A DNA stretch of 43,751 nt from Phocaeicola intestinalis (GCF_014837065.1 NZ_JACSPP010000029.1:1-43751), one strand, 5' to 3'; counted from the stretch's first letter, positions 24,383 through 33,173 are shown. Numbers and translations are program-made. Notes: a model not told the origin generated them from the sequence alone.

Positions 24383-27349
24383 TCACCAACTATGTCCATC
24401 TTGTTGATAATTTTGACATATATTCGCATATAAGGCATGCGCTTGTGCAGCATTAATATGACCAGTAGCATCAGCTGTAGCATATTCAAATTTAGAGTAA
24501 ACACGATTATGTGTACTGCGATTGGTGTGAGTATTACTTAATTCTCCATGGCTTAAAGCTACACCTTTTACTGCATCATTATCTAAATAAGTAAAAGATA
24601 TAACGCGTTCATTTCTTTCCCAATAATTCTGAGGCACTTCATTTTCATTATCTATAGTTGTATTCCCTAAATTACGGACACACCGATAATAACGATAAAT
24701 AGGAGTTTCACTGCTCGTTGTTTTCCAAGCAATGGTTTGCCCGTATGTGCTGGTAGAAAAACCTTCCTCTGACCAAAAAGTCATTACTTCATCACTTTCT
24801 ATTTGATTATATTCTGGATTGGGAATGACATCATCTTTCTCTGTTGTAATAGTTTTTGAATCTACGTCATTGTATGTACTGCTATAAAAATGTTTTAACC
24901 GCCAATCAGAATGTGTATAGAAACGGCTTTCTTGCGTTAAAGCGTTTTCACCCATATATAGAGCGGCATATTGATTCAGAGCCGGCAAATACCATTTAAT
25001 TTCATCCTCATCTATCTTGCCATCTCTATTTACATCACGGTTTCGTTGCAGGCAAGCTATATATACATTTCGGTAATTGTTTTGTAGACCAATATAAGCA
25101 GTTTCTGTTTCTGTCGGTACAATGGCAGGAGGAGTTGTATAGCCATTATCAGCCGCATCAATATAGTTATCCCACTGAGAGCTACCCCAACTCATATTCC
25201 CACCATTATTGTTTGCCCACATTGCTTTGGTATTGGTCAATCCTCTCCGGAAGTCTTGCGGATAATCTGAAGAGTTATTAGCAGAATACCCCATAGATGT
25301 TATTTCACTTCCTGTTTCGCTGATAGTTTCCACCCCTAATGCAGAAGTCAATCCTGTCAATGAAACATCTGTATTATAAAAGGTTTGTATGGAACGCTGG
25401 CTAATGACATAGGCTGCATCCACAATGCTGCTTTCGCCATCCGCGCTGGAGCGCACATCACACAACAACTGTAGAGTGCGGTTAGGTTGATTTACGGCAT
25501 ACTTCCAAGCAGGAACACTTCTGTCAACATTGGTAGCAGTGGCAGGTATAGCATATTGTGCACCGTTATCATAATCATCTTGATATCCGCTTTCATTTGC
25601 ATCATGGGTATAGTAATATTCATTCACGAAACAAGTAACCACAAACACATCGTTCCTCCAACGTGAATCGTGTTCATGGTCTGCAAGATATTTAAGTATT
25701 TCTATTAATTCATCTACAGTTAATAACTCTTTCTCATTATAAGAACCGTTATTGTATATTCCTTCACTTGCATTTCCTTCGCTATAACTCTGCAGGTCAT
25801 CGCTATATATTCCTCCATTGTCTATCTTGTTTACAGCAAAACGCACCCAGTTAGCATCTGCTGCTCTGTTTTCATCCGTGTCTGCCAAATATTCCGTAAA
25901 AGGTGTACGCACCCGATAAGTAAGCCTTGAAGGAGATTCTGTCACCATAGCTTTGGTAAAACGCATCAAACAGGTTTCATAATGTGCATCCAATGTGTAT
26001 AAATTCGTTTCATTGGTAAAATAAATATCACCCGTAGCACCCGGTTGATTTTCTTGATTTGTTTCAACTTCTACAATGATATTGTCTACCCCATTTACAG
26101 ACACATTGTAGATGTATTCCGTGTTTCTTTTAGTATGAAAATTAGAATAGTCGTAGCCATTTGCTTCACTAAAATCACCCAAATGGATTTTATAAGTCAC
26201 TTCTGCATCAATAGGAACAACATTACCATTTTCTCCGTTCTCATAAGCATACCCGGAAAATGTTCCATTGATGATAACATACGTACCCCGTTCTGGAGCA
26301 TAAGACCATGCGCCATTATCCATTGTTCCATCAGCATTTTCCTGCTTTTCTTGCCGTTCACGATCGGTATATTCCAACGGAGAGCCATCAGTTTGCGTAG
26401 CAGATTTAGCAGACTTTCGGTTTTCCGGTAAATAAAATGTAAACGTTTGATATGTTTTATTATTTTCCGTAACATTCGTAGAGATAGTAATAGGAGTAGT
26501 TTCCGGGATTTCGTAATAATCATTTTCAGATACATTATCACCGCCTGAAGTACCATCCCAATCTTCCGTTTCATTCATCATTCGGGAATAGCGAGGAATA
26601 TTCACAACTCGAAAAGAAGTTGGAGTAAATGTGGGAGTATTACCACCGTTTACCGTCAATACTTTATCTCCTGTGCGCAAATTGAATGTAATGCAGGCAT
26701 CTGTACGATATAATTGGATTTCACCGGTCAAAGTTGCAGATTGTTCCGGAATTACACAATAACCGTCGCCACGATCTTCACCGCTTGTTGGAACATATTT
26801 GCCAGACATCGCAAAAGAAGATTTCTGGCGGTTGATGACATCAGGATTCAATGCATCCACCAGACCGATTCGAAGACTTTTTAAATCGTCCATACTAAAA
26901 GTTCCCACTGTAGCATTGGTTAACGCCGCTTGAGTAGAACGTGTCACATTGCTGTTCCCATATTCAGAAGGCAATCCTTCTCCGTGTATATTGGCAACAG
27001 CCATGATGTAACTGACTCCCGAGGTCGTGTGGATCGTTATTTGCTTTTCGAACGTAAACCGATCATCTGCAGCATTATGGTACTCCTTGGTTTTTAATAT
27101 CTTGTTAGAGTCAAACACAAATATGTAATAATCATATACCACATCATCACCTTCCGCCCGTGTTTCTACAGTTTGTTGTACAGATGTACCAAATTTAACC
27201 TTAATTTCTACTGGTATACCTTCGCGTACATTTGTTTCTACCGGAAGATCCAAATCATCAGAACACGAAGCAACAAAGATAATGCTGCATAAAGCAATCC
27301 AATATTGTATGTATGCCTTCAATTTCATAGTGTATTCATTTTTCATCAT
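24383..27349 (-). CDS. large DUF4906-type fimbrial tip/adhesin lipoprotein, truncated by a stop codon
   Basis: 988 residues as read; 1,086 if the TGA is passed. Lipoprotein signal peptide with lipobox IFVASC (about residue 30). The N-terminal half (about 40-430) has the fimbrillin-like pattern: VEIKVKFGT, VYDYYIFVFDSNKIL, YNVSVNGVDNIIVEVE. The second half contains DVNRDGKIDEDEIKWYLPALNQYAALYMG (about 765-793), a calcium-binding-like loop followed by a motif common in large Bacteroides surface proteins, and a CVRNLG stretch. It lies four bases behind the minor-subunit gene, so it is the last gene of the fimbrial operon. By analogy with Mfa5 or other distal genes it would be a tip or accessory protein; the loss of about 100 C-terminal residues probably inactivates it. 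Confidence 0.82.
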   Translation of the reverse strand: MMKNEYTMKLKAYIQYWIALCSIIFVASCSDDLDLPVETNVREGIPVEIKVKFGTSVQQTVETRAEGDDVVYDYYIFVFDSNKILKTKEYHNAADDRFTFEKQITIHTTSGVSYIMAVANIHGEGLPSEYGNSNVTRSTQAALTNATVGTFSMDDLKSLRIGLVDALNPDVINRQKSSFAMSGKYVPTSGEDRGDGYCVIPEQSATLTGEIQLYRTDACITFNLRTGDKVLTVNGGNTPTFTPTSFRVVNIPRYSRMMNETEDWDGTSGGDNVSENDYYEIPETTPITISTNVTENNKTYQTFTFYLPENRKSAKSATQTDGSPLEYTDRERQEKQENADGTMDNGAWSYAPERGTYVIINGTFSGYAYENGENGNVVPIDAEVTYKIHLGDFSEANGYDYSNFHTKRNTEYIYNVSVNGVDNIIVEVETNQENQPGATGDIYFTNETNLYTLDAHYETCLMRFTKAMVTESPSRLTYRVRTPFTEYLADTDENRAADANWVRFAVNKIDNGGIYSDDLQSYSEGNASEGIYNNGSYNEKELLTVDELIEILKYLADHEHDSRWRNDVFVVTCFVNEYYYTHDANESGYQDDYDNGAQYAIPATATNVDRSVPAWKYAVNQPNRTLQLLCDVRSSADGESSIVDAAYVISQRSIQTFYNTDVSLTGLTSALGVETISETGSEITSMGYSANNSSDYPQDFRRGLTNTKAMWANNNGGNMSWGSSQWDNYIDAADNGYTTPPAIVPTETETAYIGLQNNYRNVYIACLQRNRDVNRDGKIDEDEIKWYLPALNQYAALYMGENALTQESRFYTHSDWRLKHFYSSTYNDVDSKTITTEKDDVIPNPEYNQIESDEVMTFWSEEGFSTSTYGQTIAWKTTSSETPIYRYYRCVRNLGNTTIDNENEVPQNYWERNERVISFTYLDNDAVKGVALSHGELSNTHTNRSTHNRVYSKFEYATADATGHINAAQAHALYANICQNYQQDGHSW

Positions 27350-27353
27350 ACAT

Positions 27354-28658
27354 TCAATCGAATGTGATATTATTTTCTATTTGATCGCAAGGTACAACTG
27401 TGATTGTTAGCGTGACTGCTTCTACACTAAACCCCGTTACCTCAAGTTGATAAATATTATTGCGCACAATGGCATATTCCATCGGGCTAATTTCGTCATT
27501 ATTATCAGCAGCGTGTCGAATCCAATAGCTGTAATAACGTGTTTCGCCGGCCCCATTTGTATTGCCACCTGCATAGTAAGTGGTTTTAAAAACAATTCCA
27601 GTGCAACAAGCTGCAACATTAAACCCATCAGACACACGAAACACATTTTCTTGCGTATAATCTAAACGGTAATAGATCGTTCCTGATTCGTCTGTAGAAG
27701 TGACATTTTTATCCAATATTCTCCATTCACTATTCTCAGACAGTGATAAGGTCGGATAATAATTTGCATAATAGGTAGCACTTGGAGTAAAATCATCGTC
27801 TAACGTTTTGAGGTCTACAACATAATTCTCAGCAGGAGTATCATTGTCACCAATTTCATCACCTAAATATTCTATCGTATTATCTGTTATACTGGTTGTT
27901 ATCCTCTTAAAAGCATAGGTATCCCCTATGTATTTGTTGACTAACATAGCTGATTCTATCTTAACCTTAGCGCTCGAATTATCTATTTCATAATAATCAT
28001 CTTCCCACGCACAATCCACCCGTGCCGTCATCCGCTCAATATTTACTGATACTGGTTCCGCTGTGGCTGGAGTATTTGCTTTTATATCTATAAAAGCGTC
28101 TGATTCTGATGACATTAAGAAATATCCGTCATCGGTTATTGTTTCCGATACTTGATAATCACGTAAATTACCTAAAGTTTGTAATGTCGCATTATTACTT
28201 AAATCACCTGCATTGGCTATCACTAATACATTATATCTTTCGCCTATTTGCAACTTGTCACTTACATCTTCTGTGGCAGAATAATAAACCGCATCATAAT
28301 CACCTTGCCCTATTCCACCAAATAAGTTATTGTTGTCTTGGCTAAAATATAGGCAATGAGTTATTTCTGTATTTGCATCCGAGTTTATCCCATCATCCCC
28401 TTGAAAGAAAAACACATTCAAGTCATGCACCGTGCTCTCCTCAACTGTACCTGCTTGCGGACCATCACCGCCTTCTCCTGGCGTAGGCACACGCGAAGCA
28501 TTGCTGCCGCCCGTATTCACTACCACACTTACATACACGCCGCTGCCTGCTTCCTCTTCTTCTGCGGGAGAAGCGGGAAGCGTGTCGTCCTTGCAGGCAG
28601 TGACGAGCAGTGCCAGCAGGAAGGGGAGGAGGAGGTATGTCAGAGCGTTTCGTTTCAT
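27354..28658 (-). CDS. minor fimbrial subunit, Mfa-like lipoprotein
   Basis: 434 residues from MKRNALTYL; a longer reading from 28739 overlaps the upstream gene and has no signal peptide at its start, so I reject it. Lipobox LLVTACKDD near residue 22, an acidic linker (AEEEEAGSG), then a fimbrillin-type core: VYVSVVVNTGG, VHDLNVFFFQGDDG, YNVLVIANAGDL, VSVNIERMTARVDCAWEDD. It ends ITVVPCDQIENNITFD, similar in place to the final strand of fimbrial subunits. It follows the Mfa2-like gene by 8 nt. Role: a minor or tip-proximal subunit of the fibre. Confidence 0.82.
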   Translation of the reverse strand: MKRNALTYLLLPFLLALLVTACKDDTLPASPAEEEEAGSGVYVSVVVNTGGSNASRVPTPGEGGDGPQAGTVEESTVHDLNVFFFQGDDGINSDANTEITHCLYFSQDNNNLFGGIGQGDYDAVYYSATEDVSDKLQIGERYNVLVIANAGDLSNNATLQTLGNLRDYQVSETITDDGYFLMSSESDAFIDIKANTPATAEPVSVNIERMTARVDCAWEDDYYEIDNSSAKVKIESAMLVNKYIGDTYAFKRITTSITDNTIEYLGDEIGDNDTPAENYVVDLKTLDDDFTPSATYYANYYPTLSLSENSEWRILDKNVTSTDESGTIYYRLDYTQENVFRVSDGFNVAACCTGIVFKTTYYAGGNTNGAGETRYYSYWIRHAADNNDEISPMEYAIVRNNIYQLEVTGFSVEAVTLTITVVPCDQIENNITFD

Positions 28659-28666
28659 GGTTTTGC

Positions 28667-29743
28667 TTAGTCTAATGATACATTCTGGATGCGCTTGCTC
28701 CAGCCGAGGATGCCGATGGATACTTCGGCGTATTGCCACTCGCCACCTTGCAGGAAGAAGGTGAGGCGGAAGTCGTAGCCGCGGTCGAGGAACTCTTGGA
28801 GGGAGTAACGCTGCGTTTCATCGTAGTTGCGAAGCTGACCCAAGAGGTTGCACAGGTCGGCTTCTATCACTGTATGGTCTGTGTCGCGGTGGCGGATGAC
28901 GAGGCGTGCACGGTCTTCTTCGGCGCCATCGGCATAGAGACGTGAGGTCATGAAGTCGGCATGCGCCGTGCGTCCGGCGTCCGACCTTGCTGCCGAAGCA
29001 TCGGTGTCCGAGGTGTTCCAAGTGGCGTAGGGCGTATAGATAGCCGTGCGTGCTTGGGCAGATGCTTCCAGGTCGTGCGTTGCTGGGCTGTATGCCATGG
29101 TCAGGTCGCGGTGGTAAATGAAGAAATCATAGTCGGCAACGTCCATGGTTTCGGGACGGTCTATCTCACGCAAGGATACGGATATCGACTTGGTGTCGCG
29201 CACCAGCGAAAGTGTATCGTAAGCATAGCCTTCGGCAGGGACGTAAAGAGGCGTTGCGCTGACGGCGTGCCAAAGCGTGTCCAGCGGCAAGTTGCCATGG
29301 GGCACCGTGGCGAAGCCGTTGCCCAGGTCTTGATGTGCCAGCGATACACTGAAGTCGTCTATCCCGTCTCCGGCATCGGGTGCCGACCAGGTGAAGTTTG
29401 CTCCGGGTCCGGCTTGCAGCTCGTCGAAAGAACGCTGCTGGGCTACGGCAAGGAACTGGTAGTTTCCTTGGGGCAAGTCGAGGTACAGGCAGGGCTGCGT
29501 GCGGCGGAGATTTGGCTCGATATAGGAAGTGACAAAGCGTCCTTCTTCATCGTAAACAAATACGCCTACGCTACCCACGTGGCCGATCATGTCGGCACGC
29601 TGCAGGTTGTAGTCGTACTTGAAGCTAAGGCATACGCCGTGTTCGCATCCGCTGCGGTCGTCGTACATCCAGTCGGTGCAGGCGGAAAGGGTGATTCCAG
29701 CCCACAGGATAGCCAGCATTCGTAGGGTATATATCGCTTTCAT
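28667..29743 (-). CDS. FimB/Mfa2 family fimbrial anchor subunit
   Basis: 358 residues. Signal peptide with lipobox TLSAC (about residue 22), then the Mfa2/FimB signature: DDRSGCEHGVCLSFKYDYNLQRAD and VGSVGVFVYDEEGRFV, LDLPQGNYQFLAVAQQ. The C-terminus EVSIGILGWSKRIQNVSLD parallels the end of the major subunit. In Porphyromonas the homologue anchors the fibre in the outer membrane and limits its length. G+C is clearly higher here than in the flanking subunit genes, whose coding is A/T-rich, suggesting different ages or selection on the variable subunits. Confidence 0.88.
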   Translation of the reverse strand: MKAIYTLRMLAILWAGITLSACTDWMYDDRSGCEHGVCLSFKYDYNLQRADMIGHVGSVGVFVYDEEGRFVTSYIEPNLRRTQPCLYLDLPQGNYQFLAVAQQRSFDELQAGPGANFTWSAPDAGDGIDDFSVSLAHQDLGNGFATVPHGNLPLDTLWHAVSATPLYVPAEGYAYDTLSLVRDTKSISVSLREIDRPETMDVADYDFFIYHRDLTMAYSPATHDLEASAQARTAIYTPYATWNTSDTDASAARSDAGRTAHADFMTSRLYADGAEEDRARLVIRHRDTDHTVIEADLCNLLGQLRNYDETQRYSLQEFLDRGYDFRLTFFLQGGEWQYAEVSIGILGWSKRIQNVSLD

Positions 29744-29744
29744 T

Positions 29745-29781
29745 TAATAATTAACAATTAATAATTAATAGTTAATAATGA
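29745..29781. repeat. short AATTAATAATTAA tandem block
   Basis: Tandem units of TTAATAATTAACAATTAA type directly upstream of the Mfa2-like gene, in the gap behind the Mfa1 gene. Low complexity, same general style as the block at 23494-23570. Confidence 0.6.
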
Positions 29782-29827
29782 ACACTATGGCACAGAGGTT
29801 TTCTTTCCTAATTTGATGAAAATCAGT

Positions 29828-29907
29828 TGTCATGCTGAACGCAGTGAAGCATCTCGGATGCGCCCACGTGGATGTTCACGAGATCCTTCGCTCCGCTCAG
29901 GATGACA
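29828..29907. repeat. REPIN-like inverted repeat pair, copy 1
   Basis: Arms of 29 nt (29828-29856 and 29879-29907) match at about 24 positions as reverse complements, beginning TGTCATGCTGAACGCAG and ending in the mirrored CTCAGGATGACA. The spacer contains CCACGTGGATGTT (29864-29876), which recurs exactly in the spacer at 32308-32320. It lies between the Mfa1 and Mfa2 genes and may lower expression of the downstream gene. Confidence 0.75.
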
Positions 29908-29932
29908 TTGCTTATATTTTGCTTTTACAAAA

Positions 29933-31888
29933 TTAGAGGTCTACGTTTTGAGAACGTTTTGCCCAACTGAGGACGTTGATGGTCACATTCACAAAACCTT
30001 CTGCCGAATCGTCAGGATCAGGTTTTGGTTGATCAACTTCCGGATCACCTGGACCACTGATAGAATTAATATTTATTTCATACCAGTTATTACGAACTAC
30101 ACCATAACGACCTAAATGTTGCAATTTATAATCAGTAGCTGCTGCTATACCACTTTCAGGAACTATAACTCCTTCTCCATCTTGGAAATGACGAATTAAA
30201 GTAGTACGATAGAAGTTAAGACCGTCTTTGTAATAAGAAATTCTTCCTCCTACTACAGCACTTACTGCTGCTACTTGAGCCGTTTTCTTAGTTCCTGTAG
30301 CACTAAAAGTTAATATATCTTCTACATTAGTATATGTACCAGAGTTAGCACCTTGTTTTACAACTAAATCCGAATAGCTATCAGAATAAGTTGCAAAGTC
30401 ATTTTCGTCTGCAAGAATTTTGTTAGCTTCTGTTATGAGATGTTCAATAAAACAATCGGTGTGGGTGCCGGTACTTTCTCCTACTTGTTTTTCCGGATAC
30501 TTAGTGTCGCTTATCCCACAGATAAAGAAACTTCTTTGGGTTGCTGCTTTGTCTCCATTAAACTTCGTCCAATAATTTGTTCTCAATAAAACTGTTGTCG
30601 TACGATCTTCTAATTGCTGGTCATAATTCATCGTATTTTCCAAACAATAACAAGCATTATCAGTTTTTGTTGTTGGTAACTCGGTTTCCCAAGTCGGCTC
30701 ACTCGGTATAAACGTTCCATTTTTAATATAATAAGTTGTAAAGTCTGTTGCATCCGATTCTCCAGAACCAACATAATTACCATCTTTTGCCCAATAAATT
30801 CGATAATAACCATTCTCTCCTGTTATTCCGAATGAAGCATTGATGCTTCTCGTTCCTGCAAACCTTTCCGCCCTATTGCCGGTAGCATTTGTTGTTTCAA
30901 GCCAATCAGTTGTGTTAAATCCACTAACATCACGTACCAATTTCGTAGAATTGTTTGTTACATTCAAACACCAACCTGTAAATTCTACTAAATCGCCAGT
31001 TGGTTCAGAAGTTCCACTTGCATTAAGTTTGGTTACTTTAATTTGTTTATTTGCATCAAAGCTTGTACTGCTCAAAGAAACTTTAGCTACTACACGTTCT
31101 ACATAAATAGAAGAACCAGGATGACTAAGTGCATCGGCTTCTGTATCATATACTGTTACAGGGACCAAAGTGTAAGCTTTTGCACTCGCAATGCTACCAC
31201 TATTACCAGCTGCACTAGAAAGAGGTGCGTTAGTCATCGTAAATTGATTCTTAGAAGTCCCTATAAAAGCTGAAAGGTCAACGTCAGCCCCATTTAATTT
31301 TGCTTGAAGTGCAGAAAGCTTACTTCCTTGCACTGTCGCAGTTCCTGCTGTTAATGGGGTATTGTTTACAGATAAACCACCATTCGTTGGAGAGATTAAA
31401 TCTGAATCATAATTTAAAATCACAAGTACGTAAAGTTGTTCCGTGCTTTCAACTTTGGGTGCTTCTGTAATAACTGAAACTTGTTCAGTTACTTGTGGGG
31501 TTTCAGTAGAACCAGAAACCGTTAAATCTGCTTTGGTTAATGGATAGGCTTTCACAAATTGTGCATTTCCATCAGGATCTGTAGGCGGATTTGTTTGAGA
31601 ATCTCCACTTTTATCATCTTTAAAAAAAACTAATATGGCATTTTCTATGTTATATTCTTTAGGATCACCATCTTCAAGGCTTACATTTGCACCTGATTCT
31701 CCATTATCTGTTGATCTTGAAGAATTTCCGCTCGTAGTAGGCATATTAATCGCCACTTTCACATATCCCTCCGTAGTGCTCGGAGTATCTCCACCCGCAT
31801 TTCCTGCGCCTGTGTCTTCCAAATTGTCGCTACATGCGGCAAACATGCCTGCCGCGAGCAACATTGCTAAATACTTCACTTTTTTCAT
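29933..31888 (-). CDS. Mfa1 family major fimbrial subunit
   Basis: 651 residues. Signal peptide KKVKYLAMLLAAGMFAAC with lipobox FAAC, then SDNLEDTG. The N-terminal domain has the Mfa1 pattern VKVAINMPTTSG, YNIENAILVFFKDD, LYVLVILNY. The C-terminal domain has FYRTTLIRHFQDGEGVIVP, LGRYGVVRNNWYEININSISGPG and ends FVNVTINVLSWAKRSQNVDL, the strand by which subunits join after proteolytic removal of the first strand. It is the fibre shaft. The gene is A/T-rich with low-complexity Ser/Thr/Asn stretches. Upstream are 528 nt without a gene and no consensus promoter; a repeat cluster and a REPIN-like element occupy that space. Confidence 0.9.
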   Translation of the reverse strand: MKKVKYLAMLLAAGMFAACSDNLEDTGAGNAGGDTPSTTEGYVKVAINMPTTSGNSSRSTDNGESGANVSLEDGDPKEYNIENAILVFFKDDKSGDSQTNPPTDPDGNAQFVKAYPLTKADLTVSGSTETPQVTEQVSVITEAPKVESTEQLYVLVILNYDSDLISPTNGGLSVNNTPLTAGTATVQGSKLSALQAKLNGADVDLSAFIGTSKNQFTMTNAPLSSAAGNSGSIASAKAYTLVPVTVYDTEADALSHPGSSIYVERVVAKVSLSSTSFDANKQIKVTKLNASGTSEPTGDLVEFTGWCLNVTNNSTKLVRDVSGFNTTDWLETTNATGNRAERFAGTRSINASFGITGENGYYRIYWAKDGNYVGSGESDATDFTTYYIKNGTFIPSEPTWETELPTTKTDNACYCLENTMNYDQQLEDRTTTVLLRTNYWTKFNGDKAATQRSFFICGISDTKYPEKQVGESTGTHTDCFIEHLITEANKILADENDFATYSDSYSDLVVKQGANSGTYTNVEDILTFSATGTKKTAQVAAVSAVVGGRISYYKDGLNFYRTTLIRHFQDGEGVIVPESGIAAATDYKLQHLGRYGVVRNNWYEININSISGPGDPEVDQPKPDPDDSAEGFVNVTINVLSWAKRSQNVDL

Positions 31889-32060
31889 AATCGTAGTATA
31901 ATTAAATTAGTAATCTCTTTTTTAGTTGGCTAAGTTTCTTAATACACTTGTTACCTTTTGCCTTCGAACTTATGGGAAATACGGGAAAAAGTGAACTGGT
32001 CTTATGAAAAAAGACTATGATATATGACTTTGGCAAGGAAGCGACTTTCGCAGTACCGGG

Positions 32061-32166
32061 AGGTTCAGTCCTCGCAAAATCCTAAGGGCTCAGGACTGCA
32101 GTCCTTATAGTACTAGGACTGGAGTACCGGTGCAATGGGACAGCAGTCCTACTGCATTGGGACTGG
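32061..32166. repeat. GGACTG / CAGTCC repeat cluster upstream of the Mfa1 gene
   Basis: Includes the 14-nt palindrome AGGACTGCAGTCCT (32092-32105), repeated GGACTGG, and a near-duplicate TGCAATGGGAC / TGCATTGGGAC (32131-32141 and 32153-32163) around AGCAGTCCT. It fills part of the 528-nt gap between the Mfa1 gene and the toxin gene. Function unknown. The remainder of that gap between 31889 and 32060 shows no recognised element. Confidence 0.6.
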
Positions 32167-32266
32167 CGGATTGATTGTATTATTCGAAAAAGTCAGTAGT
32201 ATGACTAGGAAACTGTTTTGAAATTCTACAAAAAATCTAATGGATTCCGCAATTCACCCAATTGCC

Positions 32267-32350
32267 ATGTAGGGGCGTATCGCATATGCCCGAATGCGCC
32301 AACTAATCCACGTGGATGTTTTTCAGGGCGTATGCAATACGCCCCTACAT
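32267..32350. repeat. REPIN-like inverted repeat pair, copy 2
   Basis: Arms of 25 nt (32267-32291, ATGTAGGGGCGTAT...; and 32326-32350) match at 23 positions as reverse complements. The spacer carries CCACGTGGATGTT (32308-32320), identical to the spacer core of the element at 29828-29907 although the arms differ. Confidence 0.8.
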
Positions 32351-32416
32351 AGGATGTTTGCGGATATTTCATATCAAAACAGTTTCTAAGCAAATGCAGA
32401 AAAATATAACGGAATT

Positions 32417-32776
32417 TTATTGGGCTGATATGCCGAGATGGGCTTTTGCCAACTCTTTCAGCCGGACTATTTCTTCAGCAGAAATCGTGTCGACCTTTTC
32501 CTTGTCATAAATGGTGAGCAAGGTAATGATGCCGCTTTCCTCATCTATCTTATATACATAGGTAATGACCCGTGCACCATGACTCTTGCCACGGTTCTTG
32601 CTGGCTATCGCCATACGTACTTTATGCACGCCGTCGCCTAAGTCGGCTCCGGCGGTAGGGTTGGCATGGAGTTCGTCCAACAAGCGGGCATAATCTTGCT
32701 TTATCGACTTATATTTCTTGCTTAACCGTTTTAGTTCACGGTCGAAATCAAGAAGCGTATTGATGCTATAATTCAT
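32417..32776 (-). CDS. RelE/ParE family toxin
   Basis: 119 residues with the RelE/ParE fold pattern: LLDFDRELKRLSKKYKSIKQDYARLLDEL (two N-terminal helices), then beta strands VHKVRMAIASKNRGKSHGARVITYVYKIDEESGIITLLTIYDKEKVDTISAEEIVRLKEL. The basic residues KNRGKSHGARV fit an mRNA-binding site of an RNase toxin. It overlaps the antitoxin gene by 11 nt and follows it, so it is made only after the antitoxin. Located inside the fimbrial locus between the OmpA-like gene and the major subunit, but transcribed from its own promoter upstream of the antitoxin. Confidence 0.85.
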   Translation of the reverse strand: MNYSINTLLDFDRELKRLSKKYKSIKQDYARLLDELHANPTAGADLGDGVHKVRMAIASKNRGKSHGARVITYVYKIDEESGIITLLTIYDKEKVDTISAEEIVRLKELAKAHLGISAQ

Positions 32777-33038
32777 TCAGCAATTCCTCCGCTGTTTTCA
32801 GTTTTACGCCATCCCGCTCTGCACGATACATTTCTACAAAGGCGTTATACAAATCGTTTGCAAACTGCTCCTTGGTCACATGGTCGGATTCCTCTTCCTG
32901 CTCTTTGCGCTTTACGGCGGCAAGGGCACGTTTCAAGGAACGTTTCACCTTCTCGATAACCTCAATGTTATCTACGCGTTGCAATTCGTGAATCAGTTCT
33001 TCACGCTGCATTTCCAATGTCAGGTTGTTTGTTGCCAT
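32766..33038 (-). CDS. antitoxin partner of the RelE/ParE toxin
   Basis: 90 residues from MATNNLTLEM. An upstream ATG at 33173 falls in the -33 promoter box, so the shorter start is chosen. The protein is helical and charged (REELIHELQRVDNIEVIEKVKRSLKRALAAVKRKEQEEE), with a C-terminal segment (MYRAERDGVKLKTAEELLNEL) of the kind that wraps the toxin. A DNA-binding part should be at the N-terminus but no classical motif is obvious. It stands first in a two-gene operon with three GCGAATATTC-like sites between promoter and start codon, fitting self-repression. Confidence 0.8.
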   Translation of the reverse strand: MATNNLTLEMQREELIHELQRVDNIEVIEKVKRSLKRALAAVKRKEQEEESDHVTKEQFANDLYNAFVEMYRAERDGVKLKTAEELLNEL

Positions 33039-33072
33039 ATCGTTTTGAGTTTTTGAGTTCTTAAGTTTTATT

Positions 33073-33125
33073 GAATATCCGCGAATATTCCCTGTGAGGG
33101 CGCATTGGGCAAAATGCGAATATTC
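33073..33125. promoter_or_regulatory. operator candidate of the toxin-antitoxin operon
   Basis: GCGAATATTC occurs at 33081-33090 and 33116-33125, and its inverted relative GAATATCCGC at 33073-33082, giving an 18-bp near-palindrome plus a third site. All lie in the leader between the promoter (33143-33173) and the antitoxin start. Confidence 0.55.
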
Positions 33126-33142
33126 ATTTAAACTTATCACTG

Positions 33143-33173
33143 CAAAGTTAATTGTTTTTCCCGTATTTCCCAA
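33143..33173 (-). promoter_or_regulatory. toxin-antitoxin promoter
   Basis: On the minus strand TAACTTTG (plus 33143-33150) and TTG (33171-33173) are 20 nt apart, a consensus Bacteroides promoter. It shows that the pair is transcribed independently of the fimbrial genes. Confidence 0.8.

Noticed and set aside
28659..28739. N-terminal extension of the minor fimbrial subunit
   Set aside because: It overlaps the end of the anchor gene in another frame and would hide the lipoprotein signal peptide that starts at 28658.
31889..32416. Invertible promoter for the fimbrial shaft gene
   Set aside because: The inverted repeats present (32267-32350) enclose only 34 nt without a promoter, and no recombinase gene is near.
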